Source: Acidobacteriota bacterium
Lineage (GTDB): Bacteria; Acidobacteriota; Terriglobia; Acidiferrales; UBA7541
Assembly: GCA_021324935.1 (NCBI GenBank)
Contig: JAJPIE010000072.1
Span: forward strand, 32,023 to 96,022
Reading direction: 5' to 3'
Length of the DNA: 64,000 nucleotides
Part shown: positions 44,326 through 53,310 of the stretch, piece after piece
Position numbering within the stretch: the first letter of the stretch is position 1
Layout: the number at the start of each line of letters is the position of its first letter
The notes under the pieces: generated by a model
Database searches by the model: none
What the model was told of the DNA's origin: nothing
Seen by the model: the letters and a program-made list of their open reading frames with translations, nothing else
Translations under genes and position numbers: made by a program

Positions 44326-45882
44326 TCAATGAGGGCCGGCCGCGGCCGGCGCAATTCCCGCAGGTGCGGCTTGCTTCGGCTTATCGATCGTATTCAAGGT
44401 TTCCACGTTGAACCGCTTGTAGTCCGAATAGCGCGTGATCATATTCATCTTGAAACCCTTCACCATCAGCACCCGTGCGCCGAGGTGAGCCTCTTCATAG
44501 GTGGGCAGCCATACCTCATTATTTAGATAGGCTTGCTCGAACACAAAGCTCGTGCCGCGCTCCACACTCGCCAGCAGGCCGCCGCCCAGGTGGAAATCAC
44601 CAACGAAGTAGGCTTCCAACCGCACGACGTCCCTGGCCTTTTCATCGATCCAAATCACGCCGGCCAAATCCTTCACCAGTTTCTCAGCCAGGCTCTTGGC
44701 CTTGTACTCCGGATTGGGCTCGAAATCGAATACCAGCACATCCTGTCCGCGGAATCTCTCGCGACGCGGGTTCACGAATTGAGAGGCGCGCAGAAACACT
44801 TCGATCCCCGGGTCATCCTTATTGTTGTCGTCTTTCCCCTTTTCCTGCGCCTTTGCCTCTTTCTCTTCCTTTTTCTTTTCTTGTTTCTGGAGCTCGGCGA
44901 TATGCTTTTGCGTCTTTTCGTTTTCTTTCTTCTGTTCGTCCTCGCTCAGGGATTTTCCATTCTTTTTCACCAGGGTCGAGACTTCGTCGCCATTCAGATA
45001 AAAAAAGGTGTACTCGTCGGACTCTTTTTTCGTGACTTTGCCGGTCTTGTCGTACTCGGTTTCCTCTTCGACGCGATTCCCAGCGTAGTTTTCCTTGATC
45101 TTGTCGATCTGCTTCTGGTTCGCATCAATTTCCTCAAAAAGTTTTTTCAGGTCCGGCAATTGCACTTGCGACTTGATCGGAAAATCAAAGACCCGCTCAC
45201 CGATGGTTTCATTGACGGCCACCCGCGTCACACTGATCTGGTATGTTGCGTCGCCGCGATGCAATTCGATCTTGTAAGGCACTTTCACGCCATCCACTGC
45301 GCGGTAATCGTCATAGTAGATGTCGCGGGGGAGACCTTCAACTTGCGATCTTTCTTCAAGGATCAAGTGCGTCTGCGGATCGAAGTAAACCTGCCAGGCC
45401 ACGCCGGTGGGAAAGGTCAATTCCAGTTCCCGCGCCGGGCGCCCGCGAACCGGCGACTCTCCTTTGTACGCCACGCCGATCTTGTGTTTGCCCAGCAATT
45501 GCATGCGCAGGTTGTAGTATTCGGAGGCTGTCTCCATCTCCAGTGCAGATGGCCCCAGCAGCGTGCTGATTTCCCCGTCCATCCCCTCACGCCAGGCGGA
45601 TTTGCCGTTATAAGACTCGATTAGTGTCTTGCCGTTGGTCCGCAGTTCGGCATACAGGCGGTTAGGCTTTTTCACCTTGAAGGTGTAGGTGCCGGGCACT
45701 TCTTCACCTGTGGCCAGGACAGTGCCATCGACGGCAAGCGTTTGCAGGCGGGAAATGATCTTGCTCCCACCGGATGCCTTCCAATATTGGTCGAGTATCT
45801 TCCGCGCCTCATCGGCCCGCAGGGGAAGTGCAAAGAGCCCCGCAAAAACGACAACCGCCGCCCAATGGAATCGAATGCCCAT
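44326..45882 (-). CDS. LolA-like exported protein with charged coiled insert
   Basis: A 518-residue protein starting at ATG 45882, where a signal peptide follows (ending near LPLRA). The first part (about 25-260) looks like an outer-membrane-lipoprotein-sorting (LolA/DUF4292-like) beta domain. A Lys/Glu/Gln-rich coil (about 315-375) leads to a second beta domain (about 375-505) with VIWIDEKARDVVRLEAYF. Its role is unknown. The frame is open upstream to 45939, without a clear ribosome site at either start. It converges on the membrane kinase gene. Confidence 0.75.
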   Translation of the reverse strand: MGIRFHWAAVVVFAGLFALPLRADEARKILDQYWKASGGSKIISRLQTLAVDGTVLATGEEVPGTYTFKVKKPNRLYAELRTNGKTLIESYNGKSAWREGMDGEISTLLGPSALEMETASEYYNLRMQLLGKHKIGVAYKGESPVRGRPARELELTFPTGVAWQVYFDPQTHLILEERSQVEGLPRDIYYDDYRAVDGVKVPYKIELHRGDATYQISVTRVAVNETIGERVFDFPIKSQVQLPDLKKLFEEIDANQKQIDKIKENYAGNRVEEETEYDKTGKVTKKESDEYTFFYLNGDEVSTLVKKNGKSLSEDEQKKENEKTQKHIAELQKQEKKKEEKEAKAQEKGKDDNNKDDPGIEVFLRASQFVNPRRERFRGQDVLVFDFEPNPEYKAKSLAEKLVKDLAGVIWIDEKARDVVRLEAYFVGDFHLGGGLLASVERGTSFVFEQAYLNNEVWLPTYEEAHLGARVLMVKGFKMNMITRYSDYKRFNVETLNTIDKPKQAAPAGIAPAAAGPH

Positions 45883-45989
45883 AGCCACACACCATTTAGA
45901 TACGCGCAAAGGACGAAAAAGTTGCGGTGCCTCGCTCAATTATTCACGATTTTCTGGCAAAAGCCCGGTTGTGGAGAATTTCCCGGCGT

Positions 45990-47327
45990 CTAACGGCTGG
46001 CCTTGGGTCGGTTGCGATACTTCTCGTAAAGTTCCTTCTGTTTGTTGTCCGTCGAGGTCAACTTGCCCTTGATGAAGAGGTAGCGGACCTCGGTGGACAC
46101 TTCCAACGGGTCTCCGTTCGTCACGATGAGATTGGCAATCTTCCCCGTCTCCACGGTTCCCAATTGGGCGTCCAAGCCAAACATCTGAGCGGGATAAAGA
46201 GTTACCGCTTTCAGGCCTTCGTCATAGGGCAAGCCATGCGCCACTGCATTTGCCGCCTGCTGGCCGAGCCGCCGCGCAAAGCTGTTGTCGAAGCTCGCGA
46301 ATGCGATTTTGACTCCGGCGGCGCGAAGCTCCTCCGGTTGCGTCATCAGCCGGTCGTAGGCATCATCCTCATCTGGCGGAGCGGCCAGGGTCGGGCCCAG
46401 AATAACCGGCACACTCTTGGAGCGCAGCAGATCTTTCACCTTCCATGCCTCTGCGCCTCCCGCCAGGATCATTTTCAATTTTTGTTTGTCACAAAATTCC
46501 ACGGAATCCCGGATCTGCCGTGCGGTATCGGCAAATACGAGCAACGGGACTTCGCCGCGAACCACGGGAACCATCGCCTCGAGTTTCACGTCACGCTGGA
46601 AATTCACTGAGCCGGGATTTTGCATAGCCTGCGCATAGTGGCGAGCCTGCTCCATATAATCGGCAAGCTGGTTTACCTGTTTGTCGTACTCCTTCTTCCC
46701 TTCAGGAAATGGCTTTTCCTTGACCGAGAAGGTGTTGAAATCGAAAGAGCGAGTCTCCACTTCCGGCCAATCCACAACCAGGGCCGCGTGCTTCTTCATC
46801 ACCATGTCGTCGATGGTCCACCCGGCCAAATATATTGCCGAAGCCTGGCCGCCAACAAGATTCGTGACCCCGCCGCTGTCGAATCCCCCGCTTGCGGGCG
46901 CGGCAATCACTTCCGTGATGCCGGCGGCGCGCGTGACCGGAATGTGCGCGCTTGAAGGCAGAATTGCCGTCGCCGCCACCACGTCGGGGTTAAACGCACC
47001 GGTTTCCGTCGTATCCACGGTGGCCCGAACGGCGCCGACTTCACTCAAGCCCATCTGCGTGACCGCGTCGAACAGCCCCGGATAGACCTGCAATCCTTTG
47101 GCGTCGATGACTTGCGCTCCTGCCGGGATTGCGATTCCGGAACCGACCGCCGCGACCTTTCCGTCATGAATCAGCACCGTGCCGTCTTCGATCGGAGGTC
47201 CGGCGAGCGTGAATATTTTGGCGTGCGTAATCGCGTACTCTGCGGCAGTCTGGGCGTTCAAAGCAGTGGTTGAGCCCAGAATCGCAACGAAGAGCAAACG
47301 CCCCAAAACACGGCGGAGTCGAATCAT
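45990..47327 (-). CDS. Amidohydrolase-like protein lacking the HxH metal motif
   Basis: A 445-residue exported member of the amidohydrolase superfamily; signal peptide ending near ALNA. The usual PGLIDxHxH metal motif reads YPGLFDAVTQMG, so both histidines are missing, and later metal ligands are not obvious. The C-terminal composite domain (TGKIANLIVTNGDPL) is intact. It is the last gene of a three-gene set and overlaps the preceding gene by 4 nt. It may be a non-catalytic partner of the active middle gene product or use a different site. Confidence 0.85.
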   Translation of the reverse strand: MIRLRRVLGRLLFVAILGSTTALNAQTAAEYAITHAKIFTLAGPPIEDGTVLIHDGKVAAVGSGIAIPAGAQVIDAKGLQVYPGLFDAVTQMGLSEVGAVRATVDTTETGAFNPDVVAATAILPSSAHIPVTRAAGITEVIAAPASGGFDSGGVTNLVGGQASAIYLAGWTIDDMVMKKHAALVVDWPEVETRSFDFNTFSVKEKPFPEGKKEYDKQVNQLADYMEQARHYAQAMQNPGSVNFQRDVKLEAMVPVVRGEVPLLVFADTARQIRDSVEFCDKQKLKMILAGGAEAWKVKDLLRSKSVPVILGPTLAAPPDEDDAYDRLMTQPEELRAAGVKIAFASFDNSFARRLGQQAANAVAHGLPYDEGLKAVTLYPAQMFGLDAQLGTVETGKIANLIVTNGDPLEVSTEVRYLFIKGKLTSTDNKQKELYEKYRNRPKASR

Positions 47328-48796
47328 TGCGCACCCCCTTGACCCAGTTGAGCCTGCGGCGGCTTGGGCTTATCCTCTGGTTTCTTTTCACCGGTTTTCT
47401 TTTCTTCGGGTTTCTTTTCCCCTGCCTTCTTTTCCGGCTCGGGCTTTTTGGCTAGTTTTTCCTCAAGCTCTTTCTTTTCTTTTTCCAGCGCCGGCCTGCT
47501 CGCAATGTCCTTCTCGCGGTCAAAATAAACTCGGCCGTCGATGAGCGTTTTTTGTACGACCGCATAGGCGCTCAGCGGATCGTGGTTGTAGATCACCAGG
47601 TCCGCGTCTTTGCCAACGTCGATCGAGCCGACGCGCTTGTCGATGCCGAGCTGAATCGCGGGATTGATCGTGACCATCTTCAATGCTTCGTCGTGGCTCA
47701 TTCTCCCGTATAGCATCGACTTCGCCGCCTCCTGATTCAGATGTGTGGCTTCGGCGGCATCATCGGAATTGATCGAGACGATCACGCCGCGCTGGGTCAT
47801 CAGCGCCGCGTTGTAGGGAATGGCGTCGTACGCTTCTACCTTATACGCCCACCAATCGGAGAACGTGGATGCTCCGGTGCCCGCCGCGGCGATTTCATCC
47901 GCCACTTTGTAGCCTTCCAGCACGTGCTGCAGCGTCTGCACGTGGAAACCGAACTCCTTGGCCACGCGAAGCAACATCAGAATTTCGTCCTCGCGATAAC
48001 AGTGCGCGTGCACGTAGCGCTTCCCTTCCAGAACCTCCACCAATGGATCGAGTTTCAGGTCGCGCCGCGGCGGAATCAAATTCTTTTCCCCGGCAGCCAA
48101 CCGCTTGTTGTACTCGTCCCACGCCTTTTTGTAGTCACGAGCTTCTGTAAAGGCCGCGCGGATCGTCTCTTCCACCCCCATGCGGGTTGCGGGATAGCGT
48201 TCCTGTGCGCCGGGCACGCGGAAATTCGACCGCTTGGGATTCTCGCCCAGGGCAAACTTGATTCCCGGCAGCGCTCCCTCAAAGGGAAGCCTGGAAGCAG
48301 GCTGTCCCCAGCGCAGCTTGATCACGATGGTCTGTCCGCCGATGGGATTCGCGGAACCGTGCAGGATGTTCGCGGTTGTCACACCACCTGCCAGATCCCG
48401 ATAAATCGAAATGTCGTCCGAATCGATCACGTCGGCGATATTCACCATGGAAGAGACGGAGACCGAACCCTCGTTTACGTTCCCATCGATGGCGATGTGC
48501 GAGTGGCAATCGATGATGCCGGGGCTAACGAACTGCCCGGTGCCGTCAATCACTTGCGCGTCGTCCGGAGCCTTGAGATTGCCCCCAATCGCGGCGATTT
48601 TTCCGTTCCTGATGAGAACGTCGCCCTTGTCGATGGTGCCGTGCGAAACCGTCAGGATCGTCGCATTGCGAATTAGGATGACCGGGGAAGGCGCATCCGC
48701 CGCGAAGCCCGCGGACTTCTCTTTCGCCGGCGACACGGATAGTGAGGCAGCGCAAACGCCGGCAAGCAACCAGCAGGTCTTTGCGGTAATTTTCAT
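47324..48796 (-). CDS. Metal-dependent amidohydrolase with HxH motif
   Basis: A 490-residue exported amidohydrolase, the only one of the trio with the metal motif: VSPGIIDCHSH. Further ligands fit AHCYRED, HVLEGYK and the SINSDDA aspartate. The signal peptide is near residues 5-24. The C-terminus (about 430-490) is a low-complexity Lys/Pro/Glu tail. It overlaps both neighbours by 4 nt, so the three are translated together. Substrate unknown; peptidase or imidase activity is typical of the family. Confidence 0.9.
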   Translation of the reverse strand: MKITAKTCWLLAGVCAASLSVSPAKEKSAGFAADAPSPVILIRNATILTVSHGTIDKGDVLIRNGKIAAIGGNLKAPDDAQVIDGTGQFVSPGIIDCHSHIAIDGNVNEGSVSVSSMVNIADVIDSDDISIYRDLAGGVTTANILHGSANPIGGQTIVIKLRWGQPASRLPFEGALPGIKFALGENPKRSNFRVPGAQERYPATRMGVEETIRAAFTEARDYKKAWDEYNKRLAAGEKNLIPPRRDLKLDPLVEVLEGKRYVHAHCYREDEILMLLRVAKEFGFHVQTLQHVLEGYKVADEIAAAGTGASTFSDWWAYKVEAYDAIPYNAALMTQRGVIVSINSDDAAEATHLNQEAAKSMLYGRMSHDEALKMVTINPAIQLGIDKRVGSIDVGKDADLVIYNHDPLSAYAVVQKTLIDGRVYFDREKDIASRPALEKEKKELEEKLAKKPEPEKKAGEKKPEEKKTGEKKPEDKPKPPQAQLGQGGAQ

Positions 48797-50469
48797 TGCG
48801 CACCTCCGGCCAGCGCGGCCATCGCCGCCGGGGGCTTGCTGCCGGTGAAATCGAACGTATAGCCCATCGCTTGAATCGAACCCTTCATCGAACTCCCTTC
48901 GAACGTGCCGGTGAATACCACGTCGTTCGTTCCGCCTTCAATTTCCAGGTTGATTGTGAACGTGAACTTCTCTCCGCTCACCCAGCCGTTAAAGACGCTG
49001 CCGGAGCCCCGATTGCTCGAAACCGTTCCAGTCAGGGTGCCGTCCGATTCCATCACCAGATCCGCCGTCGCTTCCTCTTCCCCCTGTTGGGTGGTGAATT
49101 TCAGGTTCCACTTCCCAGTCATATCTCCCTTGGGAGGTTCGCTGGGACGCAAGACTTCGCGCACTTCATACTTCCGGCCATCGACGAAGACCATTTTCAC
49201 TTTGGTTTTTTTTTCGAAAAGATCGCCATCGGTAACCACCAGATTCGCGATTTTGCCTTTTTCAATCGAGCCCATCGTTTCGGAAACGCCAAAAATCTCG
49301 GCGGGTGACAGGGTCAGCGCTCGCAACGCCGCATCCGGCGCCAGCCCTGCATCGATGGCTTTTTTCACTGCCGGCAAAATGTCCTTCGGTTCTGTAATCC
49401 CGCCGGAATAAAAAGCAAACTTCACTCCGGCCTTTTCGAGCGCGGACGCCGAAGAAGGCGCGCGATCGCGAAAGCGGAGTTCCCGCAGCGTCGGCGTTAT
49501 CTCGGGGTCGGCGTCCTTTGGCGCTTCCGGCCATTTCAAATCCAAAAGCACGGGAACTTTCTTGGCAGCAATCTCCGGCGCGAGTTCGTAGCCCATTTGT
49601 CCGCCGTATATCACGCCGCTCAGCTTCCACTCTTCTTCGAGCCTCAGGGCGCGCCGGATTTGCAGAGAGGTGTTCCCGGGAATCAAAACCACCGCATGTT
49701 TGTCGAGAGCCTCGGCAAGCGCAGCATCGGTGCGGTCGTACTTCGGCCGCGTCGTCCCCTTCGGATTCTTTGCGTAAATCGCGTCCGCTTGCGTGTCCCA
49801 ATTCGTGTCCAGCCACACTTGGCGGACATACGCGATTGCGCCCATCAGCGATCCGGGATAATTGCGAAATCCTCCTGGCGCTTGCAAGGAAACCGGAATG
49901 GCCACAGCCGACTTCACTATAAAATCGCCCGCGCGCTCTCCACCCAAATCGAAAATCGCGGCCTGGCCGGGAAACATTCCGCCCTTGGGCGCCGCGACGA
50001 CCGTGGTAAAGCCTGCCATGCGCCAAGTTTCCACCCGCGCGTCGGCGGGATTCACTTCGTCCGCGGCGTTGCGCCACGGTGTGCTGGCCGGGCGATCTTC
50101 CGGACCATGCGAAGGCGGAGGTTGCTGCTTCTGCGCGCCTTCTCCGCCGGGCTGTGCTGGAGCGGAAATGCCCACATCGGTGAACCCATCGATCAGCCCC
50201 GGATAGACAATTAGCCCCTTCCCATCAATCACCCAGGCGTCCGGCGGCACCTTGACGTCGTTTCCGACTTCAGCGATCAACCCCCGGGACACCACCACCG
50301 TCGCGTTCTCCATAGGCGGAGCAGAAACCGGAACCACCTTTGCCCCGCGAATCGCAAAGGTCAGCGGCTCGCCTCCTTGTGCATGCGTTGCAGGTACTCC
50401 CATGCAAATCAGCCACGCACCAACGAACACAGTAAGCCACAGGCGTTGCGGAACGCTTCTCCACCTCAT
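48793..50469 (-). CDS. Amidohydrolase-like protein lacking HxH, with C-terminal beta domain
   Basis: A 558-residue exported amidohydrolase-fold protein and first gene of the trio. Signal peptide ends THAQ. The metal motif is replaced by YPGLIDGFTDVG. The composite domain is present (KGKIANLVVTDGDLF), and about 130 extra C-terminal residues (about 425-555) form a lipocalin-like domain: TGKWNLKFTTQQGE then TADLVMESDGTLTGTV. No strong ribosome site is seen. A role as a binding or scaffold subunit for the middle gene product is inference. Confidence 0.85.
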   Translation of the reverse strand: MRWRSVPQRLWLTVFVGAWLICMGVPATHAQGGEPLTFAIRGAKVVPVSAPPMENATVVVSRGLIAEVGNDVKVPPDAWVIDGKGLIVYPGLIDGFTDVGISAPAQPGGEGAQKQQPPPSHGPEDRPASTPWRNAADEVNPADARVETWRMAGFTTVVAAPKGGMFPGQAAIFDLGGERAGDFIVKSAVAIPVSLQAPGGFRNYPGSLMGAIAYVRQVWLDTNWDTQADAIYAKNPKGTTRPKYDRTDAALAEALDKHAVVLIPGNTSLQIRRALRLEEEWKLSGVIYGGQMGYELAPEIAAKKVPVLLDLKWPEAPKDADPEITPTLRELRFRDRAPSSASALEKAGVKFAFYSGGITEPKDILPAVKKAIDAGLAPDAALRALTLSPAEIFGVSETMGSIEKGKIANLVVTDGDLFEKKTKVKMVFVDGRKYEVREVLRPSEPPKGDMTGKWNLKFTTQQGEEEATADLVMESDGTLTGTVSSNRGSGSVFNGWVSGEKFTFTINLEIEGGTNDVVFTGTFEGSSMKGSIQAMGYTFDFTGSKPPAAMAALAGGAQ

Positions 50470-50583
50470 GTTCTTGCTCCTTATGGATCCGGACTACTTG
50501 CTTGTGCGAAGTCCCCGTCGGACAGCATCCCCGCAGGGTATTCAGGCTAGTGGCATCCTATGCGAACGTCAAGAGTGCAAAGA

Positions 50584-50620
50584 AAAGAGGACGGGCGCGC
50601 AAAGCACCCGTCCTTTTTCC
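50584..50620. terminator. Bidirectional terminator after the AsmA-family gene
   Basis: AGGACGGG (50588-50595) pairs with CCCGTCCT (50607-50614). TTTTT follows on the plus strand and CTTTTCTTT on the minus strand. It ends the AsmA-family gene transcribed from the right. Confidence 0.8.
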
Positions 50621-50637
50621 ATGTGCCTGAAATCGTG

Positions 50638-52395
50638 TTATGGCTTTTTCTTTTTGCCGAACAAGCCACCCAGCTGGTTGATGGCCCCGGCAGCGCCCTG
50701 ATTGGCGCCAGCCAATCCTCCCGCGCCGCCGGTTAGCCCTACGGCGCCCCCGGCGCAGGACAACTCATTTTTCAGGAGCCCCGCAGCCACGCCGCCAACG
50801 TCCGGCACAAATTCGGGTTTCGCCGTCGTTCCCTTCACCTGCAGCGGCACTTTCAGCCCGCCGTTTTTGCAACTCGAGGCTCCTCCGCCAAGGACCTTGC
50901 CCAGTAACCCTCCCGCGCCGCCCATCGAACTCGCCGCGCCCGCAACCACTTCGCTTTTCACCGTTGCCACCAAATTGAAATTCAGTGCGTTTTTCGAATC
51001 CAGCGTTCCCGCGCCCACCATGGAGCCGAGCGCCGGCACCACGGCGTTGATATTATCCGCGCGGAGTCCCGTTGGCGCCATGTGTACATCCGAGGTGAAT
51101 TTTTCGATCACCAGGTCGCTGCCGGTTTTGATTCCGGCGAGCGAAGCGATACCCGACATTTTCGAACCCAAATCGAAATTGGCCAGCTTGCCGTTGAACA
51201 GTCCAATGTTGCCGTCGGTGACCAATCGGTTGGTCGGGCCCGTAACCGTGAGGTCGGCATTCATGGTGCCCGCCGCCAGCTTCGATTTCTCCGGCAGGTT
51301 GATACCGAGGGCGGGAAGGAACGCTTCCAGGTCGGTCGCTGGAAGTCCGTTGCCTGCAATTTTCAGATCGACAACGAAATCATCGCCGACGGATTTATAG
51401 GTTCCATTCAAATTGGCCTTGGCGTTCCCGATGTTGATGGAAGACGGATTCAACACGCCGGCGCTTTTGGCCAGGCTGTATTTCGTATCGAAGTTCACGA
51501 TGGCGGGTATGCCGGAGGGGCTGCCACCGGCGACCAGCACCGCTTTCGACAGTTTCAACTGGCCTTTCGTGGCCATCTCGCCGCCCTGGCTGACGAGATT
51601 CCCATCCAGGTCCGCGTTTCCTCCCAGTCCCAGCGAGGGATCCAGAAACCCGGTCTTCGCCAAATCCAGCCCAGCAATGATGATCTTCACGTTTTGCGGG
51701 GTGAACGCGGCGTCATTCGGATCCACGGGCCCGACTTTCCCGTTGATCTTCATCGTGCCGCCGCCGGGCAGCTCCATGGAAAAATCCACGGGGAAACTAT
51801 TCTTCATGGCCACGTCCGTGGCGGTCAGGTTCACCTTGGTGTAAGAAGTGCGCTTCTTCGAGTCCGTATTTCCCAGCGTGATCTGTCCGTCTTCGAGGCG
51901 AAGCTTGGCAATCGTCAGCGATTGCGCGGAGCTCCCTCCACTGCTGTCGGCGCTGCCCGATGTGCTTGCGGGCGTCACCTTTTCCGGCGCCGAGCTTTTC
52001 GGCGTGCTGCCTCCGATCGAAGAGAAATTCCACCGGCCGGCAGGGTCTTTCAGCATCATCACCTGCGGATTCACCACTGCAATTTCCGTGACGTTGAGTT
52101 GTTGCGAAAAAATCAGCGGGATCAGTTCCACGCCGACGCGCACCGATTTTGCGGTCAAGAACGGCCCCCCATTGAATTTCGGGTCGTCGCTGACGGATAC
52201 GTCATCGATTCCCACCGAACCCGTGAACAGGGATAGGCTCAGGTTTCCCAATTGCACCTTGCGCCCCAGTGCGTCGGAAGCCTTCGATTCGATCGCCGGC
52301 TTAAATTTGTTCACTGGAATCAGGAAGGGCACGATAAACAGGACCAGAAGGATCGCCACGATGGCGATTCCGATCCATTTCAGTTTGCTGCTCAT
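50638..52395 (-). CDS. AsmA-family protein
   Basis: A 585-residue AsmA/YhjG-type protein: one N-terminal membrane anchor (about 6-26), then FKPAIESKASDALGRKVQLG, the characteristic start of AsmA domains, and a long repetitive beta-rich region. Such proteins are thought to form grooves that carry phospholipid across the periplasm. ATG at 52395 has GGAGG 6 nt upstream and is preferred to TTG at 52407. The C-terminus is Gly/Ala-rich and ends in basic residues. A terminator follows. Confidence 0.9.
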   Translation of the reverse strand: MSSKLKWIGIAIVAILLVLFIVPFLIPVNKFKPAIESKASDALGRKVQLGNLSLSLFTGSVGIDDVSVSDDPKFNGGPFLTAKSVRVGVELIPLIFSQQLNVTEIAVVNPQVMMLKDPAGRWNFSSIGGSTPKSSAPEKVTPASTSGSADSSGGSSAQSLTIAKLRLEDGQITLGNTDSKKRTSYTKVNLTATDVAMKNSFPVDFSMELPGGGTMKINGKVGPVDPNDAAFTPQNVKIIIAGLDLAKTGFLDPSLGLGGNADLDGNLVSQGGEMATKGQLKLSKAVLVAGGSPSGIPAIVNFDTKYSLAKSAGVLNPSSINIGNAKANLNGTYKSVGDDFVVDLKIAGNGLPATDLEAFLPALGINLPEKSKLAAGTMNADLTVTGPTNRLVTDGNIGLFNGKLANFDLGSKMSGIASLAGIKTGSDLVIEKFTSDVHMAPTGLRADNINAVVPALGSMVGAGTLDSKNALNFNLVATVKSEVVAGAASSMGGAGGLLGKVLGGGASSCKNGGLKVPLQVKGTTAKPEFVPDVGGVAAGLLKNELSCAGGAVGLTGGAGGLAGANQGAAGAINQLGGLFGKKKKP

Positions 52396-52547
52396 GAAAA
52401 CCTCCAAGGGATAGCCGGGCAGGCGTAGGCGGGCGCCACTGTCGTTTACGGGGGGATAGTATCACATGGCCGCGGCGTTCTCTGTGCCGCATGTCAACAG
52501 GGCACCTGTCGCCCGGGCGAGGCGTCTCGTACTAAAATGGGGTAAGC

Positions 52548-52624
52548 GGGGCTGTAGCTCAGATGGATAGAGCAGCAGTTTCCTAAACTGCGTGTCGGCG
52601 GTTCGAATCCGCCCAGCCCCACCA
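52548..52624 (+). tRNA. tRNA-Arg (anticodon CCT), CCA encoded
   Basis: A complete cloverleaf: acceptor GGGGCTG/CAGCCCC, D arm GCTC...GAGC, anticodon stem GCAGT/ACTGC with loop TTCCTAA (anticodon CCT, reads AGG), T arm GGCGG-TTCGAAT-CCGCC, discriminator A and encoded CCA. TAAAAT (52533-52538) lies 9 nt upstream as a likely -10 box. Accessory-type DNA begins directly downstream, as often at tRNA integration sites. Confidence 0.96.
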
Positions 52625-52647
52625 TTCTTTCGGGGATCCAACCCGGA

Positions 52648-52694
52648 GACATGGGTAACGCAACGTACCTAAACGTACCTAAGACATAGGTAAC
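52648..52694. repeat. IS-end-like repeats downstream of tRNA-Arg
   Basis: GACATGGGTAACGC (from 52648) and GACATAGGTAACAC (from 52683) are near-identical, and ACGTACCTAA occurs twice in tandem (52663-52672 and 52673-52682). The cluster lies between tRNA-Arg and a truncated RHS fragment and looks like the abutted ends of a lost insertion sequence. Confidence 0.5.
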
Positions 52695-52711
52695 ACTTTT
52701 GGGCCGAACGG

Positions 52712-53310
52712 TTAGTGGCCCATCTGCTCGACAACCGCGCCGGTGGAACTGGTCACCAGGCGGTTCGAGTGCTGGTCCTGATGGCAGTACTTCGTGCCCG
52801 AGGAATCGATCTTGGCCAGCAGCGCGCCGCCGCCACACACATATTCCCGCGAAGGAGCCGTGGGCGCCGCACCGTTGTCATATTCCGCGATCACTTTGCT
52901 TCCCGAGAAGATATACACCGTCGTGGTGCTGCCGGAAATTCTCTTCACCCGCAGACCGTTGCCATCAAAGGTGTACGCGCCCGAAGCGCTTTGATTCGTG
53001 GCGCTGACGTTGTGATTCTCCGCTTCGTAGACCATCGTGTTTGTCCCGTCATAGGTCATATTGCCGTTCGCATCGTAGCTGGGAACGACTCCACCGGTGC
53101 AGCTTTGGCCGGTGCCATCTATACGGGTAATCCGGTTTGAAGGATTATCAACGGGAACAGAACCCGGATAACCCGGGCCGGAGACCAGCGTTTGGTTCAA
53201 ACGATTCCCGTACCGGTCGTAGGTCCACTTCAAATTCCATGCCAGGTAATTCGCCGACCCGGCGGTGACCGCCGTGCCAATTTCTAGCGCCTGGGGGAAT
53301 TTGTCAGAGT
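52712..53310 (-). pseudogene. RHS-repeat protein fragment
   Basis: About 190 codons of an RHS/YD-repeat protein with no start of its own: WTYDRYGNRLNQ, YDANGNMTYDG, YTFDGNGLRVKR and a CHQDQHSNRLVTSS segment corresponding to the last YD repeats before the core. It ends at VEQMGH, before the conserved C-terminal core and tip, at the junction with the IS-like repeats. At its other end it overlaps the last codons of the LysM gene in another frame. It is probably a displaced remnant of a polymorphic-toxin gene. Confidence 0.8.
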
